Shown here: piece by piece, positions 21,184-29,783 of the stretch
Numbering within the stretch: position 1 is the first letter of the stretch
Layout of the letters: each line of letters starts with the position of its first letter
Assembly: GCA_024235615.1 (NCBI GenBank)
Contig: JACKMB010000006.1
Coordinates: forward strand, 226,221 to 290,220
Source: Thauera sp.
GTDB taxonomy: Bacteria; Pseudomonadota; Gammaproteobacteria; Burkholderiales; Rhodocyclaceae
Direction: 5' to 3'
Length of the DNA stretch: 64,000 bases
Notes under the pieces: model-generated
The model's database searches: none
What the model saw: the letters and a program-made list of their open reading frames with translations, nothing else
Told to the model about the DNA's origin: nothing
Program-made: the position numbers and the translations under genes

Positions 21184-21833
21184 AGCTGCCGCGTTTCCCT
21201 GCGACCCGATCCTCGCTTCCGCCCGGCTCGCCGCGCCGCGCCGCACTGGTCCGCGCGGCTGCGGCGCTCTCCGCCGCGCTCGTGCTGCTGGTGCTCGGCC
21301 TGCTCGATCGCGATCGAGCCGCGCCGCCGCGCCCGGGGGGCGAATCCGTCGGCGCGGCGCCACCCGGGGCGCCCGTCGCCACTTCCCCGAGCTTGCCGCC
21401 GGGCGCGACTTCGCCGCGGGCGGCCGGCAAGCTCGGCAGCGCCGCGGCGGCGCCCGGGGTCGAGACCGCATCCGGGGCCGTCGGCCTGGCGGAGGTCGCG
21501 GCGCCCACCTCATCCTGTCCGGCCCCCCCACCGGCCCCGGCCTGCCCGCCGCCTCCCGCGCCGACCGCACAGGGCGACGGCATCCTGCTGCCGCGCGCTG
21601 CAGCGGCGCCCGCCGGCCCCGGCTACCTCGTCCAGCTCGGCGTCTTCGCCGCCCCCGACAATGCGCTGCGTGTCTATCGGCAGGCTGCCGCCGCCGGACA
21701 GCCGGCCCACATCCAGAGCCGCGTCGTCCTCGGCCCCTTTGCCGACCGCGAATCCGCCGAACGCGCCCGCAAGCGCCTGCAGGCGGCGGGCGCCGGGCCC
21801 GGCGTGCTGATTCCCCCGCAACGCCCGCGTTGA
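21180..21833 (+). CDS. SPOR-domain membrane protein
   Basis: The 217-residue protein has a basic N-terminus, one membrane helix (about 24-42), a long Pro/Ala/Gly-rich periplasmic linker and a C-terminal SPOR domain (GYLVQLGVFAAPDNALRVYR to the end, about 142-212). SPOR domains bind denuded glycan strands of septal peptidoglycan, so the protein should localise to division sites or poles. It overlaps the upstream DUF2802 gene by 4 bp and lies 74 bp before fliW. Confidence 0.8.
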   Translation: MKLPRFPATRSSLPPGSPRRAALVRAAAALSAALVLLVLGLLDRDRAAPPRPGGESVGAAPPGAPVATSPSLPPGATSPRAAGKLGSAAAAPGVETASGAVGLAEVAAPTSSCPAPPPAPACPPPPAPTAQGDGILLPRAAAAPAGPGYLVQLGVFAAPDNALRVYRQAAAAGQPAHIQSRVVLGPFADRESAERARKRLQAAGAGPGVLIPPQRPR

Positions 21834-21907
21834 GCGGACGTGAAGCCCGTCACGGCGCGCAGGTCGTGTATCGGATGATGATGTTTTTTTGAAGCGAGGT
21901 TCCCCTC

Positions 21908-22345
21908 ATGCAGATCAAGAGTCCGCTGTTCGGCAGCGCCGAGATTTCCGAAGACAAGATCATCGAGTTTCCCAGGGGCCTGCCAGGCTTCGAGCACTGC
22001 CGCCGCTTCACTCTGCTGCACGAGGAAGGGCGCGAGGCGCATGTGTTCGTGCTGCAGAGCGTGGACGAGCCCGACGTCGCGTTCTCGGTGACCGCGCCCG
22101 AGCGCCTCGGCGTCCATCTGGAGTTTCCGCTGGATGACCAGGAGGTCGCGCTGCTGCGCCTGCACGCGCCCGAGGATGCCGCGGTGGCGGTGATCGTGCG
22201 CAAGGACGACGGCGAAGGCCCGGCCGGAACCGGTCTGCGCGCCAACTTCATGGCGCCGCTGGTGATCAACACCGGCGCACGCGTCGGCCTGCAGAAAGTC
22301 ATCGACCGCCTCGGCTGCGAGATCACGCTGCGCGCGGGCGGCTGA
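21908..22345 (+). CDS. fliW: flagellar assembly factor FliW
   Basis: The 145-residue protein matches the FliW family from end to end: IIEFPRGLPGFEHCRRF near residue 18, VLQSVDEPDVAFSV, and the terminal APLVINTGARVGLQKVI. FliW binds flagellin and allosterically antagonises CsrA, coupling flagellin synthesis to export. No csrA or flagellin gene is present in the window, so it is detached from its usual partner. The ribosome binding site is GAAGCGAGG. It follows the DUF2802 and SPOR genes on the same strand. Confidence 0.9.
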   Translation: MQIKSPLFGSAEISEDKIIEFPRGLPGFEHCRRFTLLHEEGREAHVFVLQSVDEPDVAFSVTAPERLGVHLEFPLDDQEVALLRLHAPEDAAVAVIVRKDDGEGPAGTGLRANFMAPLVINTGARVGLQKVIDRLGCEITLRAGG

Positions 22346-22426
22346 TCCGCATCGGGGGTGTGCGGGCGGCATGTCCGCCTGCGGCCGCGGGTACAATGCT
22401 CGCTTTCCCCAAGCAGAGTCAGGATC

Positions 22427-22807
22427 ATGGCCCGTCAGATCATCTCCACCCCCAATGCCCCCGCCGCCATCGGCCCCTACTCGCAGGCCGTCAAGGTCGG
22501 CAATCAGGTCTTCCTCTCCGGCCAGATCGGCCTGGACCCCGCCACCATGGAAATGGTCGAGGGCGTCGAGGCGCAGGCCCGGCGCGTGTTCGACAACCTC
22601 GCCGCGGTGGCCGAGGCCGCCGGCGGCTCCTTCGCCGACGTGGTCAAGATCACCATCTACCTCACCGACCTGGCCAACTTCGGCGTGGTCAACGAGATCA
22701 TGAAGTCCTGCTTCGCCGAGCCCTATCCGGCGCGTGCCACCGTCGGTGTGCGCGAGCTGCCGCGCGGTGCGCTGGTCGAGGCGGATCTGGTGTTGGTGAT
22801 CGAGTGA
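22427..22807 (+). CDS. ridA: RidA/YjgF-family 2-iminobutanoate/2-iminopropanoate deaminase
   Basis: The 126-residue protein has the full RidA length and motifs: [40 protein letters not shown] and the conserved arginine in [12 protein letters not shown]. RidA hydrolyses reactive imine/enamine intermediates from PLP enzymes. ATG 22427 has AGGA 7 bp upstream. A TACAAT -10-like box at 22392-22397 suggests its own promoter. Its stop codon is the first unit of a TGAGGCN heptad repeat. Confidence 0.92.
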   Translation: MARQIISTPNAPAAIGPYSQAVKVGNQVFLSGQIGLDPATMEMVEGVEAQARRVFDNLAAVAEAAGGSFADVVKITIYLTDLANFGVVNEIMKSCFAEPYPARATVGVRELPRGALVEADLVLVIE

Positions 22808-22846
22808 GGCGTGAGGTTTAAGGCTTAAGGTGTGAGGCGCGAGGGG
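22805..22846 (+). repeat. TGAGGCN heptanucleotide repeat starting at the ridA stop codon
   Basis: Six degenerate 7-bp units (TGAGGCG, TGAGGTT, TAAGGCT, TAAGGTG, TGAGGCG, CGAGGGG) run directly from the ridA stop codon. Because the period is 7, the TGA/TAA triplets fall in all three reading frames. The same arrangement occurs at 31807 and 46695. Confidence 0.8.
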
Positions 22847-22968
22847 CGTGGCGCTCGACGCGCTGCGTCCCTGGTGCGCTGACTCGATGTGCCGGTCGCG
22901 TGCCGGTCGGCGAGCGGCGGACATGCGCGCTCGCTCGCCTCTTTCCTCCTCGCGAGAAGGATCCACGA

Positions 22969-25023
22969 TTGAACGCGATGCAGCCGCCGCGCGGCTGGCC
23001 GGGGGTCGGGGCGCAGCTGGCGGGGCGACTTGCGAAGCTCGACCTGCGCGCGCCGCGCGATCTCCTGCTGCACCTGCCGCTGCGCTATGAGGACGAGACC
23101 CGGCTGACGCCGATCGCCCAGGTGCGCCCCGGGTTTCCCGCCCAGGTCGAGGGCGAGGTGACGAGCGCCGAGGTCGTGCTGCGTCCGCGCCGCCAGCTCG
23201 TGGCGCGGATCTCCGACGGCAGCGGCACGCTGGTGGGGCGTTGGCTCAATTTTTACCCTTCGCAGCAGAAGCAGCTCGCGCCGGGCGCACGCGTACGCCT
23301 GTTCGGCGAGGCGCGTGGCGGCTTCTTCGGGCTCGAGATGGTGCATCCGCGCCTGCGCGCGGTGGCGCCCGGCGATGCGCTGCCCGATGCGCTGACCCCG
23401 GTTTATCCGACCACCGCCGGCGTCGGCCAGCTCACGCTGCGCAAGCTGGTCGCGCAGGCCCTGCACAGCGAGTCGCTCGACGAGTTGCTGCCCGCCGACT
23501 GGCTGCGCCGCCTCGGCCTGCCCGGCTTCGCCGAGGCCTTGCGCGCGCTGCACCACCCCGCGCCGGATGCCGACCCCTTCGCGCTCGAGCAGCGCGAGCA
23601 CCCCGCCTGGCAGCGCATGAAGTTCGAGGAGCTGCTGGTGCAGCAGCTCTCGCTGCGCCGCGCCTGGCTGGCCCGCCGTGCCCAGGCCGCGGTGGCGCTG
23701 CCGGCGCGCGGGTTGCTCACCGCGGCCCTGCTCGATTCGCTGCCCTTCCGCCCCACCGGCGCGCAGGCGCGGGTGGGCGCGGAGATCGCCGCCGACCTCG
23801 CCGCGCCGCATCCGATGCAGCGCCTGCTGCAGGGCGATGTCGGCTCGGGAAAGACCCTGGTCGCCGCGCTGGCGATGCTGCAGGCGGCTGAGAACGGCTG
23901 GCAGGCGGCGATGATGGCGCCCACCGAGATCCTCGCCGAGCAGCACTGGAAGAAGCTCTCGGCCTGGCTGGAACCGCTCGGCATCGGCGTGGCCTGGCTG
24001 TCGGGCAGCCGCAAAAAACGCGCGCGCGCGGCCGAGCTCGCCCGCCTGGCGAGCGGCGAGGTGCTGCTCGCGGTCGGCACCCATGCGCTCATCGAGGACC
24101 CGGTGACGCTGCCGCGGCTGGCGCTGGCGGTGGTCGACGAGCAGCACCGCTTCGGCGTTCGCCAGCGCCTGGCGTTGCGCGAGAAGGGCGAGGGCGGACG
24201 GCGGCCGCACATGCTGATGATGTCGGCGACGCCGATCCCGCGCACGCTGGCGATGACGCACTACGCCGATCTCGACGTGTCGGTGCTCGACGAGCTGCCG
24301 CCCGGGCGCACGCCGATCCGCACCAGGCTGGTCTCCGACGTGCGTCGCGAAGAGGTGGTCGCGCGCGTGCGCGCCGCCTGCCTGGAGGGCCGCCAGGCCT
24401 ACTGGGTGTGCCCGCTGATCGAGGAGTCGGAGGCGCTGCAGCTGCAGACCGCGCAGGACACCTTCGCGACGCTGGTCGAGGCGCTGCCCGAGCTGCGCGT
24501 GGGCCTGGTGCATGGCCGCCTGAAGAACGAGGAGAAGTCCGCCACCATGGCCGCCTTCTCCGCCGGCGAGCTCGACCTGCTGGTGGCGACCACGGTGATC
24601 GAGGTCGGCGTGGACGTGCCCAACGCCAGCCTGATGGTGATCGAGCACGCCGAGCGCTTCGGCCTCGCCCAGCTGCACCAGCTGCGCGGCCGGGTGGGGC
24701 GCGGCACGGCGGAGTCGGTGTGCATCCTGATCTACGCCCAGCCGCTGTCGCAGACCGGTCGCGAGCGCCTCAAGGTGATCTACGAGAACACCGACGGCTT
24801 CGCGATCGCGCGCGAGGACCTGCGCATCCGCGGCCCGGGCGAGTTCGTCGGCGCGCGCCAGAGCGGCGTGCCGCTGTTGCGCTACGCCGACCTCGAGATC
24901 GACGCCGCGCTGATCGAGCCTGCGCGCGAGCTCGCCGAGCACCTGCTCGCCCACGACCCCGCCTCCGCCAACGCGCTGATGCGGCGCTGGCTGGGCGGGC
25001 GCGAAGCCTTGCTGCGCGCATGA
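22969..25023 (+). CDS. recG: ATP-dependent DNA helicase RecG
   Basis: The protein of about 684 residues has the N-terminal wedge/OB domain and the superfamily 2 helicase motifs of RecG: Walker A GDVGSGKT (about residue 290), DEQHRFGVRQR (about 390), MMSATPIPRTLAMT, and VATTVIEVGVDVPNASLM with HQLRGRVGRG. It remodels stalled replication forks and Holliday junctions. TTG 22969 is preferred because GAGAAGG lies 8 bp before it; ATG 22978, three codons later, is the alternative. The open frame extends to an ATG at 22900 but that part does not look like RecG. Confidence 0.93.
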   Translation: MNAMQPPRGWPGVGAQLAGRLAKLDLRAPRDLLLHLPLRYEDETRLTPIAQVRPGFPAQVEGEVTSAEVVLRPRRQLVARISDGSGTLVGRWLNFYPSQQKQLAPGARVRLFGEARGGFFGLEMVHPRLRAVAPGDALPDALTPVYPTTAGVGQLTLRKLVAQALHSESLDELLPADWLRRLGLPGFAEALRALHHPAPDADPFALEQREHPAWQRMKFEELLVQQLSLRRAWLARRAQAAVALPARGLLTAALLDSLPFRPTGAQARVGAEIAADLAAPHPMQRLLQGDVGSGKTLVAALAMLQAAENGWQAAMMAPTEILAEQHWKKLSAWLEPLGIGVAWLSGSRKKRARAAELARLASGEVLLAVGTHALIEDPVTLPRLALAVVDEQHRFGVRQRLALREKGEGGRRPHMLMMSATPIPRTLAMTHYADLDVSVLDELPPGRTPIRTRLVSDVRREEVVARVRAACLEGRQAYWVCPLIEESEALQLQTAQDTFATLVEALPELRVGLVHGRLKNEEKSATMAAFSAGELDLLVATTVIEVGVDVPNASLMVIEHAERFGLAQLHQLRGRVGRGTAESVCILIYAQPLSQTGRERLKVIYENTDGFAIAREDLRIRGPGEFVGARQSGVPLLRYADLEIDAALIEPARELAEHLLAHDPASANALMRRWLGGREALLRA

Positions 25024-25039
25024 CGACCGTAGCCGCCCC

Positions 25040-25133
25040 TGTAGGAGCGCCGGCAGGCGCGAACATGGCGCTTCGGGCGTCGACGTGGCCGGCACGATCG
25101 GCGGCGGCCTTCGCGCCTGCCGGCGCTCCTGCA
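25040..25133. repeat. inverted pair of REP-like palindromes
   Basis: A forward copy TGTAGGAGCGCCGGCAGGCG (from 25040) and a reverse copy (25110-25133) face each other across about 47 bp between recG and ubiC. Each contains the palindromic core GCGCC-TGCC-GGCGC. Confidence 0.85.
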
Positions 25134-25189
25134 ACCCCCCCCCACCCGTGACGCCTCCTGCATGGGAATCGCCTCTACTGCCTGAATCG

Positions 25190-25783
25190 ATGCGTCCCCT
25201 GACCGCCTTTCCCCTCCACACCGGCCCGCGCCACGAGACCTGGCTTGCCCATCCGCCGCGCGCCGTGCTGCCGGCCGGGCTGCTGCCCTGGCTCAAGGAT
25301 GCCGGCTCGCTCACCGCGCGCATCCGTGCGCGCTGCGCCGGCTTCGAGGTCCGCGTGCTGTGCCAGCGCCTCGCCCGCGTGCGGCGCGACGAGGCGCTGC
25401 TGCTCGGCCTGCGCGCGGGCGAGCTCGCCTGGCTGCGCGAGGTGCTGCTGGTGGCCGACAGCCGCCCGGTGGTGTTCGCGCGCTCCTTGCTGCCGCGCCG
25501 CAACCTGCGCGGGGCGTGGAATCTCTTCCATGGCATCGGCGCCCGCCCGCTCGGCGCGGCGCTGTTCTCCGACCCGGCGATCGCGCGCCTGCCGCTCGCG
25601 TGCAGGCGTCTGGACGGGCGCGATGCGCGGTATCATCGCGCAGCCGCGGCGCTCGCCCGCCAGTCCCCTGCACCGGCGCTGCCGGCCGCGCTGTGGGCGC
25701 GGCGCTCGGTCTTCCTGCTGCGGGGCCGCGCGCTGATGGTGAGCGAGGCCTTCCTCCCCGCAATCCTGGAACTGCGCAAATGA
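25190..25783 (+). CDS. ubiC: chorismate--pyruvate lyase
   Basis: The 197-residue protein fits UbiC: an N-terminal [16 protein letters not shown] segment (the common L-x-D-x-GSLT motif), [22 protein letters not shown] in the middle, and the family length. It converts chorismate to 4-hydroxybenzoate, the first committed step of ubiquinone biosynthesis, in the cytoplasm. Its stop overlaps the ubiA start (ATGA), so the two are coupled. Aromatic precursors come from the shikimate genes aroK, aroB and aroQ found further along. Confidence 0.9.
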   Translation: MRPLTAFPLHTGPRHETWLAHPPRAVLPAGLLPWLKDAGSLTARIRARCAGFEVRVLCQRLARVRRDEALLLGLRAGELAWLREVLLVADSRPVVFARSLLPRRNLRGAWNLFHGIGARPLGAALFSDPAIARLPLACRRLDGRDARYHRAAAALARQSPAPALPAALWARRSVFLLRGRALMVSEAFLPAILELRK

Positions 25784-26658
25784 CCCCCGCCATGAGCCTG
25801 AGCGACAAGCTTCCCCACTACGCCCGCCTGATGCGGATCGACAAGCCGATCGGCACCCTGCTGCTGCTGTGGCCCACGCTGTGGGCGCTGTGGATCGCGG
25901 CGGAGGGTTGGCCGCCGCTGTACATCCTGGCCATCTTCATCGCCGGCACCTTCCTGATGCGCTCGGCCGGCTGCGTCATCAACGACTACGCCGATCGCGA
26001 CTTCGACGGCCACGTCGAGCGCACCCGCAACCGCCCGCTCGCGACCGGCGTGGTGAGCCCCGGCGAGGCGCTCGCGCTCGCCGCCGTGCTGTCGGCGGCC
26101 GCCTTCGTCCTCGTGCTGCCGCTCAATACCCTCACCATCCTGCTCTCGGTACCCGCGCTGCTGCTCGCCGGCAGCTATCCCTTCACCAAGCGCTTCTTCG
26201 CCATCCCCCAGGCCTACCTCGGCATCGCCTTCGGCTTCGGCATCCCGATGGCCTTCGCCGCGGTCACCGGCACGGTGCCGGCGACCGGCTGGCTGATGCT
26301 GCTCGCCAACATCTTCTGGGCGGTGGCCTACGACACCGAGTACGCCATGGTCGACCGCCCGGACGACCTCAAGATCGGCATCAAGACCTCGGCGATCACC
26401 TTCGGTCGCCACGACGTGCTCGCGGTCATGCTGTGCTATGCCGCCGCCTTCGCCCTGCTGGCCGTCGTCGGTGTGCTCGCCGGGCTGGGCTTCGCCTGGT
26501 ATCTCGGCCTCGTCGTCGCCTGCGCGATCGCCGGCTACCACTACACCCTGATCCGCGCGCGCGAGCGTGCCGACTGCTTCAAGGCTTTCCGCCACAACAA
26601 CTGGGTCGGCGGCGCGATCTTCGCCGGCCTCTTCATCGACCTCCTGCTGCGCGCCTGA
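25780..26658 (+). CDS. ubiA: 4-hydroxybenzoate octaprenyltransferase
   Basis: The 292-residue integral membrane prenyltransferase carries the first Asp-rich motif NDYADRDFD (about 67-75) and the second, [12 protein letters not shown] (about 187-198), with about eight helices. It attaches the polyprenyl tail to 4-hydroxybenzoate made by UbiC. It overlaps ubiC by 4 bp and is followed by pyrF after 32 bp. Confidence 0.95.
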   Translation: MTPAMSLSDKLPHYARLMRIDKPIGTLLLLWPTLWALWIAAEGWPPLYILAIFIAGTFLMRSAGCVINDYADRDFDGHVERTRNRPLATGVVSPGEALALAAVLSAAAFVLVLPLNTLTILLSVPALLLAGSYPFTKRFFAIPQAYLGIAFGFGIPMAFAAVTGTVPATGWLMLLANIFWAVAYDTEYAMVDRPDDLKIGIKTSAITFGRHDVLAVMLCYAAAFALLAVVGVLAGLGFAWYLGLVVACAIAGYHYTLIRARERADCFKAFRHNNWVGGAIFAGLFIDLLLRA

Positions 26659-26690
26659 GCCCTGCCGGCGCCTCCCCCGGACCGATCCCC

Positions 26691-27524
26691 ATGCACTTCA
26701 TGACCGCCCTCCGCGCCGCCTGGCAGCAGCGCGACAGCCTGCTCTGCGTCGGCCTCGACCCCGACCCGGCGAAATTCCCCGCCCACCTGCAGGGCCGGCC
26801 CGACGCCATCCTCGCGTTCTGCACGCAGATCGTCGACGCCACCGCCGACCTGGTGTGCTGCTTCAAGCCCCAGATCGCCTACTTCGCCGCCCACCGCGCC
26901 GAGGACCAGCTCGAGGCCTTGATCGAGCACATCCACGCCGCCCACCCCGATACCCCGGTCATCCTCGACGCCAAGCGCGGCGACATCGGCAGCACCGCCG
27001 AGCAGTACGCCATCGAGGCCTTCGAGCGCTTCAAGGCCGACGCGATCACCGTCAATCCCTACATGGGTCGCGACTCGGTCGATCCCTACCTGGCCTGGCC
27101 CGACAAGGGCGTGATCCTGCTCTGCCGCACCTCCAACCCGGGCGGCTCCGACCTGCAGTTCCTCGAGGTCGATACGCCCCATGGCCGCATGAAGCTCTAC
27201 GAGCACGTCGCCCGCACCGTCGCCGACGACTGGAACGCCAGCGGCAACTGCGCCCTGGTGGTCGGCGCCACCTTCCCGGCCGAGATCGCGCGCGTGCGTG
27301 AACTCGTCGGCGATATGCCGCTGCTCGTGCCGGGCATCGGCGCGCAAGGCGGCGACATCGCCGCGACCCTGGCGGCGGGACGCACGGCCAACGGCAGCGG
27401 CTTGATGATCAACTCCTCGCGCGCGGTGCTGTATGCGGGGAAGGGCGAGGACTTCGCACAGGCTGCGCGCAGGGTGGCGCAGGAGACGCGGGATGCGGTC
27501 AATGTGCATCGCGTCTCGAAGTGA
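26691..27524 (+). CDS. pyrF: orotidine 5'-phosphate decarboxylase, type 2
   Basis: The 277-residue enzyme contains [14 protein letters not shown] near the N-terminus and the catalytic [10 protein letters not shown] (lysine near residue 95), the longer type 2 form of PyrF. It decarboxylates OMP to UMP, the last step of pyrimidine synthesis. The start is ATG 26691 or ATG 26700 three codons later; no strong Shine-Dalgarno separates them. It is in the same direction as ubiCA with a small gap. Confidence 0.93.
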   Translation: MHFMTALRAAWQQRDSLLCVGLDPDPAKFPAHLQGRPDAILAFCTQIVDATADLVCCFKPQIAYFAAHRAEDQLEALIEHIHAAHPDTPVILDAKRGDIGSTAEQYAIEAFERFKADAITVNPYMGRDSVDPYLAWPDKGVILLCRTSNPGGSDLQFLEVDTPHGRMKLYEHVARTVADDWNASGNCALVVGATFPAEIARVRELVGDMPLLVPGIGAQGGDIAATLAAGRTANGSGLMINSSRAVLYAGKGEDFAQAARRVAQETRDAVNVHRVSK

Positions 27525-27630
27525 CGTTTATTCCACTTGCAATGCCAATTGAAGTCGGGTTGACTGTCGGGCGCTCGCGCCCAGCTGTCCGGGTGCCGAT
27601 TCATCATCTTCGCCACGAGGGAGTCAGATT

Positions 27631-29643
27631 GTGTTCAGGTTGAAAAACGAAGCGTTGCTCAAGGGTCTGCTGCTCGCAGGAGCGACCGTGGTGCTCGTGG
27701 GGTGCGGTGGCGGAGGTGGCGGTGGTGGGGGGGTTCCCGGTGGGCCAACGCCCGAAGGGGGGGGCTCCGGGGGCGGAGTCGTCACCGAGCCGACCGTGAC
27801 CTTGAGCCTGACCGATCTGGGCGCAGGGACCACGAGCAATAGCTTGTCTTTCGGGCAGAACCTCAAGGCGACGGCGCTTGTGCTCGACAAGACCGGCAAG
27901 CCCGTTCCGAATGCGATCGTCAGTTTTGGGGCGAGCCCCGACTCGCTGGTTGCGTTGATCCCGGATGTTGGAACCGCGCTCACTGGCGCGGATGGAAAAG
28001 CTTCGATCCAGTTGGCCCAACAGAGTCTCACTTCCGCGGGCGCAGGAACCCTGACGGCGCGATCCGAGGTCGACGGTGTGGAGACGGCCGACTCCGAGAA
28101 TTTCAGCGTGAGCCCTGCGAGTGTCAGCCTCGAGCAGATGCAGGTCGGCCGGAGTCCGCTTTCGGCCTATGGAACCACGAGTGTCTCGGTCGATGTGAAA
28201 GGCGTGCCGAACACCGTACCGGTTACTGTCGCATTTACGTCCAATTGCGCAACCCTTGGAAAAGCGAACCTGACGCAGAGCGTGATCTCGTTGAACGGCA
28301 AGTCGATTGCCAACTACGAGGACAAGGGTTGTGCCCGGACGGATACGATCACCGCAACGGTCGCCGGAACTTCGGTTTCGACTTCGACCAGCCTGCAGGT
28401 GGAGGCCCCCGGTGTTTCGAGCATCCGGTTCATGTCGGCGAGTCCTGAAACGATCGTGTTGAAGGGAACGGGCTCAGCCGATTTTCCGGAGGTTTCGCAG
28501 GTCAGTTTCAAGGTTGTCGACAGCAACGGTGCGCCGATCCAGAACGCGCTCGTGACCTTTTCGTTGAGTACGGCGACCGGCGGCATCCTGCTTGAATCCA
28601 CGGCGGTTTCCGGGCCCTCGGACACCGTGACCAAGAGTACCGGAGCTGATGGGCTGGTTCAGGTTACGGTTCAATCGGGCACGATTCCGACTCCGGTTTG
28701 GGTGATAGCAAGCACGACGGATTCGGGTGGCAAAGCCATCACGACTCAGTCTGTGAAGCTGAGCATCAGTACCGGGCGCCCTGCGCAGGACCGCATGTCT
28801 CTTGCCGTTGAGAGCCACAACATCGAGGGCCTTGATTACGATGGTCAGGCCGTTAAGGTCACGGCTCGACTCTCGGATCGGCTTGGAAATCCTGTGCCGG
28901 ACGGTACCGCAGTCAACTTTATCGCCAGCGGTGCACAGATCGGCGCGACTTGCCAGACGGAGGTGGGCGCATGCTCTGTCGATTTCGTCAGCGGTAACCC
29001 GCGGCTGAATGGCAGGATTGCGATCCTGGCCTATGCCCTCGGAGAGGAAAGCTTTCTCGATCTCAACAGCGACAACCTTTACGCGCTCGCTGTGGAGGGG
29101 CCTAACTTCACTGATTTGGGCAATGCGTTCCTCGATCGGGACGAGAATGGGCAGTTTGATGCCGGGGAGCAGTCGGTTCCTTATGGGTCAGGCAGTTCCG
29201 GCTGCGTGAATCGTTTGTCGACATCTCCTGGTGCGCCGAGTGTTAGCGGCACCTGCGACGGAGTGTGGGGACCAGCGCACGTGAGGCAGGAGAATGTGAT
29301 CGTGCTTTCCGGCTCCGATGCATTCCTGAGCCGGACTCGTTTCAGCATGGCGGGCGAGTGCTCTTACACCGTTGATGATTTCAGATTGTTCGACCGCAAC
29401 AATAACCCGATGCCAGAAGGATCGAAAATCGAAGCGATCGTCGAAGGAACCGAGTTCACATCGGCAACGGTAACTCCGAATATCGTGCGTGATACCGCAG
29501 CTCCGGGCGGAACCTACCATTCGCTCACGCTGAAACGTAAGGAAACCTCCGGCTGCGACACCGCTCCGGATCGCACCTTGCCGTTGGAGATCACCACTCC
29601 GAGGGGGAATGTGACGCCGATTACTCTGACGATCACGAAATGA
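27631..29643 (+). CDS. Ig-like-domain lipoprotein
   Basis: The 670-residue protein begins at GTG 27631 (CGAGGGA upstream) with a lipoprotein signal peptide whose lipobox is LVGC, acylated Cys25, followed by a run of nine Gly and a Gly/Pro linker. The body contains two or three bacterial Ig-like (Big_1/invasin-type) domains, recognisable from DKTGKPVPNAIVSF, DSNGAPIQNALVTFSL and DRLGNPVPDGTAVNF. Two Asp-rich loops (LDLNSDNLY, LDRDENGQFDAGE) look like calcium-binding dockerin/EF-type loops. It is probably anchored to the outer membrane and exposed. Codon use is clearly less GC-biased than in the flanking genes. No close functional relative is recognised. Confidence 0.75.
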   Translation: MFRLKNEALLKGLLLAGATVVLVGCGGGGGGGGGVPGGPTPEGGGSGGGVVTEPTVTLSLTDLGAGTTSNSLSFGQNLKATALVLDKTGKPVPNAIVSFGASPDSLVALIPDVGTALTGADGKASIQLAQQSLTSAGAGTLTARSEVDGVETADSENFSVSPASVSLEQMQVGRSPLSAYGTTSVSVDVKGVPNTVPVTVAFTSNCATLGKANLTQSVISLNGKSIANYEDKGCARTDTITATVAGTSVSTSTSLQVEAPGVSSIRFMSASPETIVLKGTGSADFPEVSQVSFKVVDSNGAPIQNALVTFSLSTATGGILLESTAVSGPSDTVTKSTGADGLVQVTVQSGTIPTPVWVIASTTDSGGKAITTQSVKLSISTGRPAQDRMSLAVESHNIEGLDYDGQAVKVTARLSDRLGNPVPDGTAVNFIASGAQIGATCQTEVGACSVDFVSGNPRLNGRIAILAYALGEESFLDLNSDNLYALAVEGPNFTDLGNAFLDRDENGQFDAGEQSVPYGSGSSGCVNRLSTSPGAPSVSGTCDGVWGPAHVRQENVIVLSGSDAFLSRTRFSMAGECSYTVDDFRLFDRNNNPMPEGSKIEAIVEGTEFTSATVTPNIVRDTAAPGGTYHSLTLKRKETSGCDTAPDRTLPLEITTPRGNVTPITLTITK

Positions 29644-29716
29644 TCTGACCGCTGGCACTAACCGGGCGGGGCGTTTGCAGGAGGGGGCCTTCACGCATTG
29701 GTTGTGCGAACGCCTC

Positions 29717-29748
29717 CGAAGGCCGGCGAAAGCCGGCCTTCGCGTTTT
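29717..29748 (+). terminator. Rho-independent terminator after the Ig-like lipoprotein gene
   Basis: CGAAGGCCGGC-GAAA-GCCGGCCTTCG is a perfect 11-bp stem closed by a GNRA tetraloop, followed after two bases by TTTT. It lies 23 bp before the -10 box of ubiD. Confidence 0.85.
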
Positions 29749-29770
29749 CGGGTAGGGACGATCAGCCCGC

Positions 29771-29783
29771 TATAATCCCGCCC
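29771..29783 (+). promoter_or_regulatory. ubiD: ubiD promoter, probably leaderless
   Basis: A perfect TATAAT (29771-29776) ends only 7 bp before ATG 29784. With a usual 6-8 bp spacing the transcript would start at or next to the A of the start codon. There is no Shine-Dalgarno sequence. No convincing -35 box is present. Confidence 0.6.

Noticed and set aside
22900-22968. Upstream ATG extension of recG
   Set aside because: The added residues do not resemble RecG and lack a ribosome binding site, while GAGAAGG sits 8 bp before TTG 22969.
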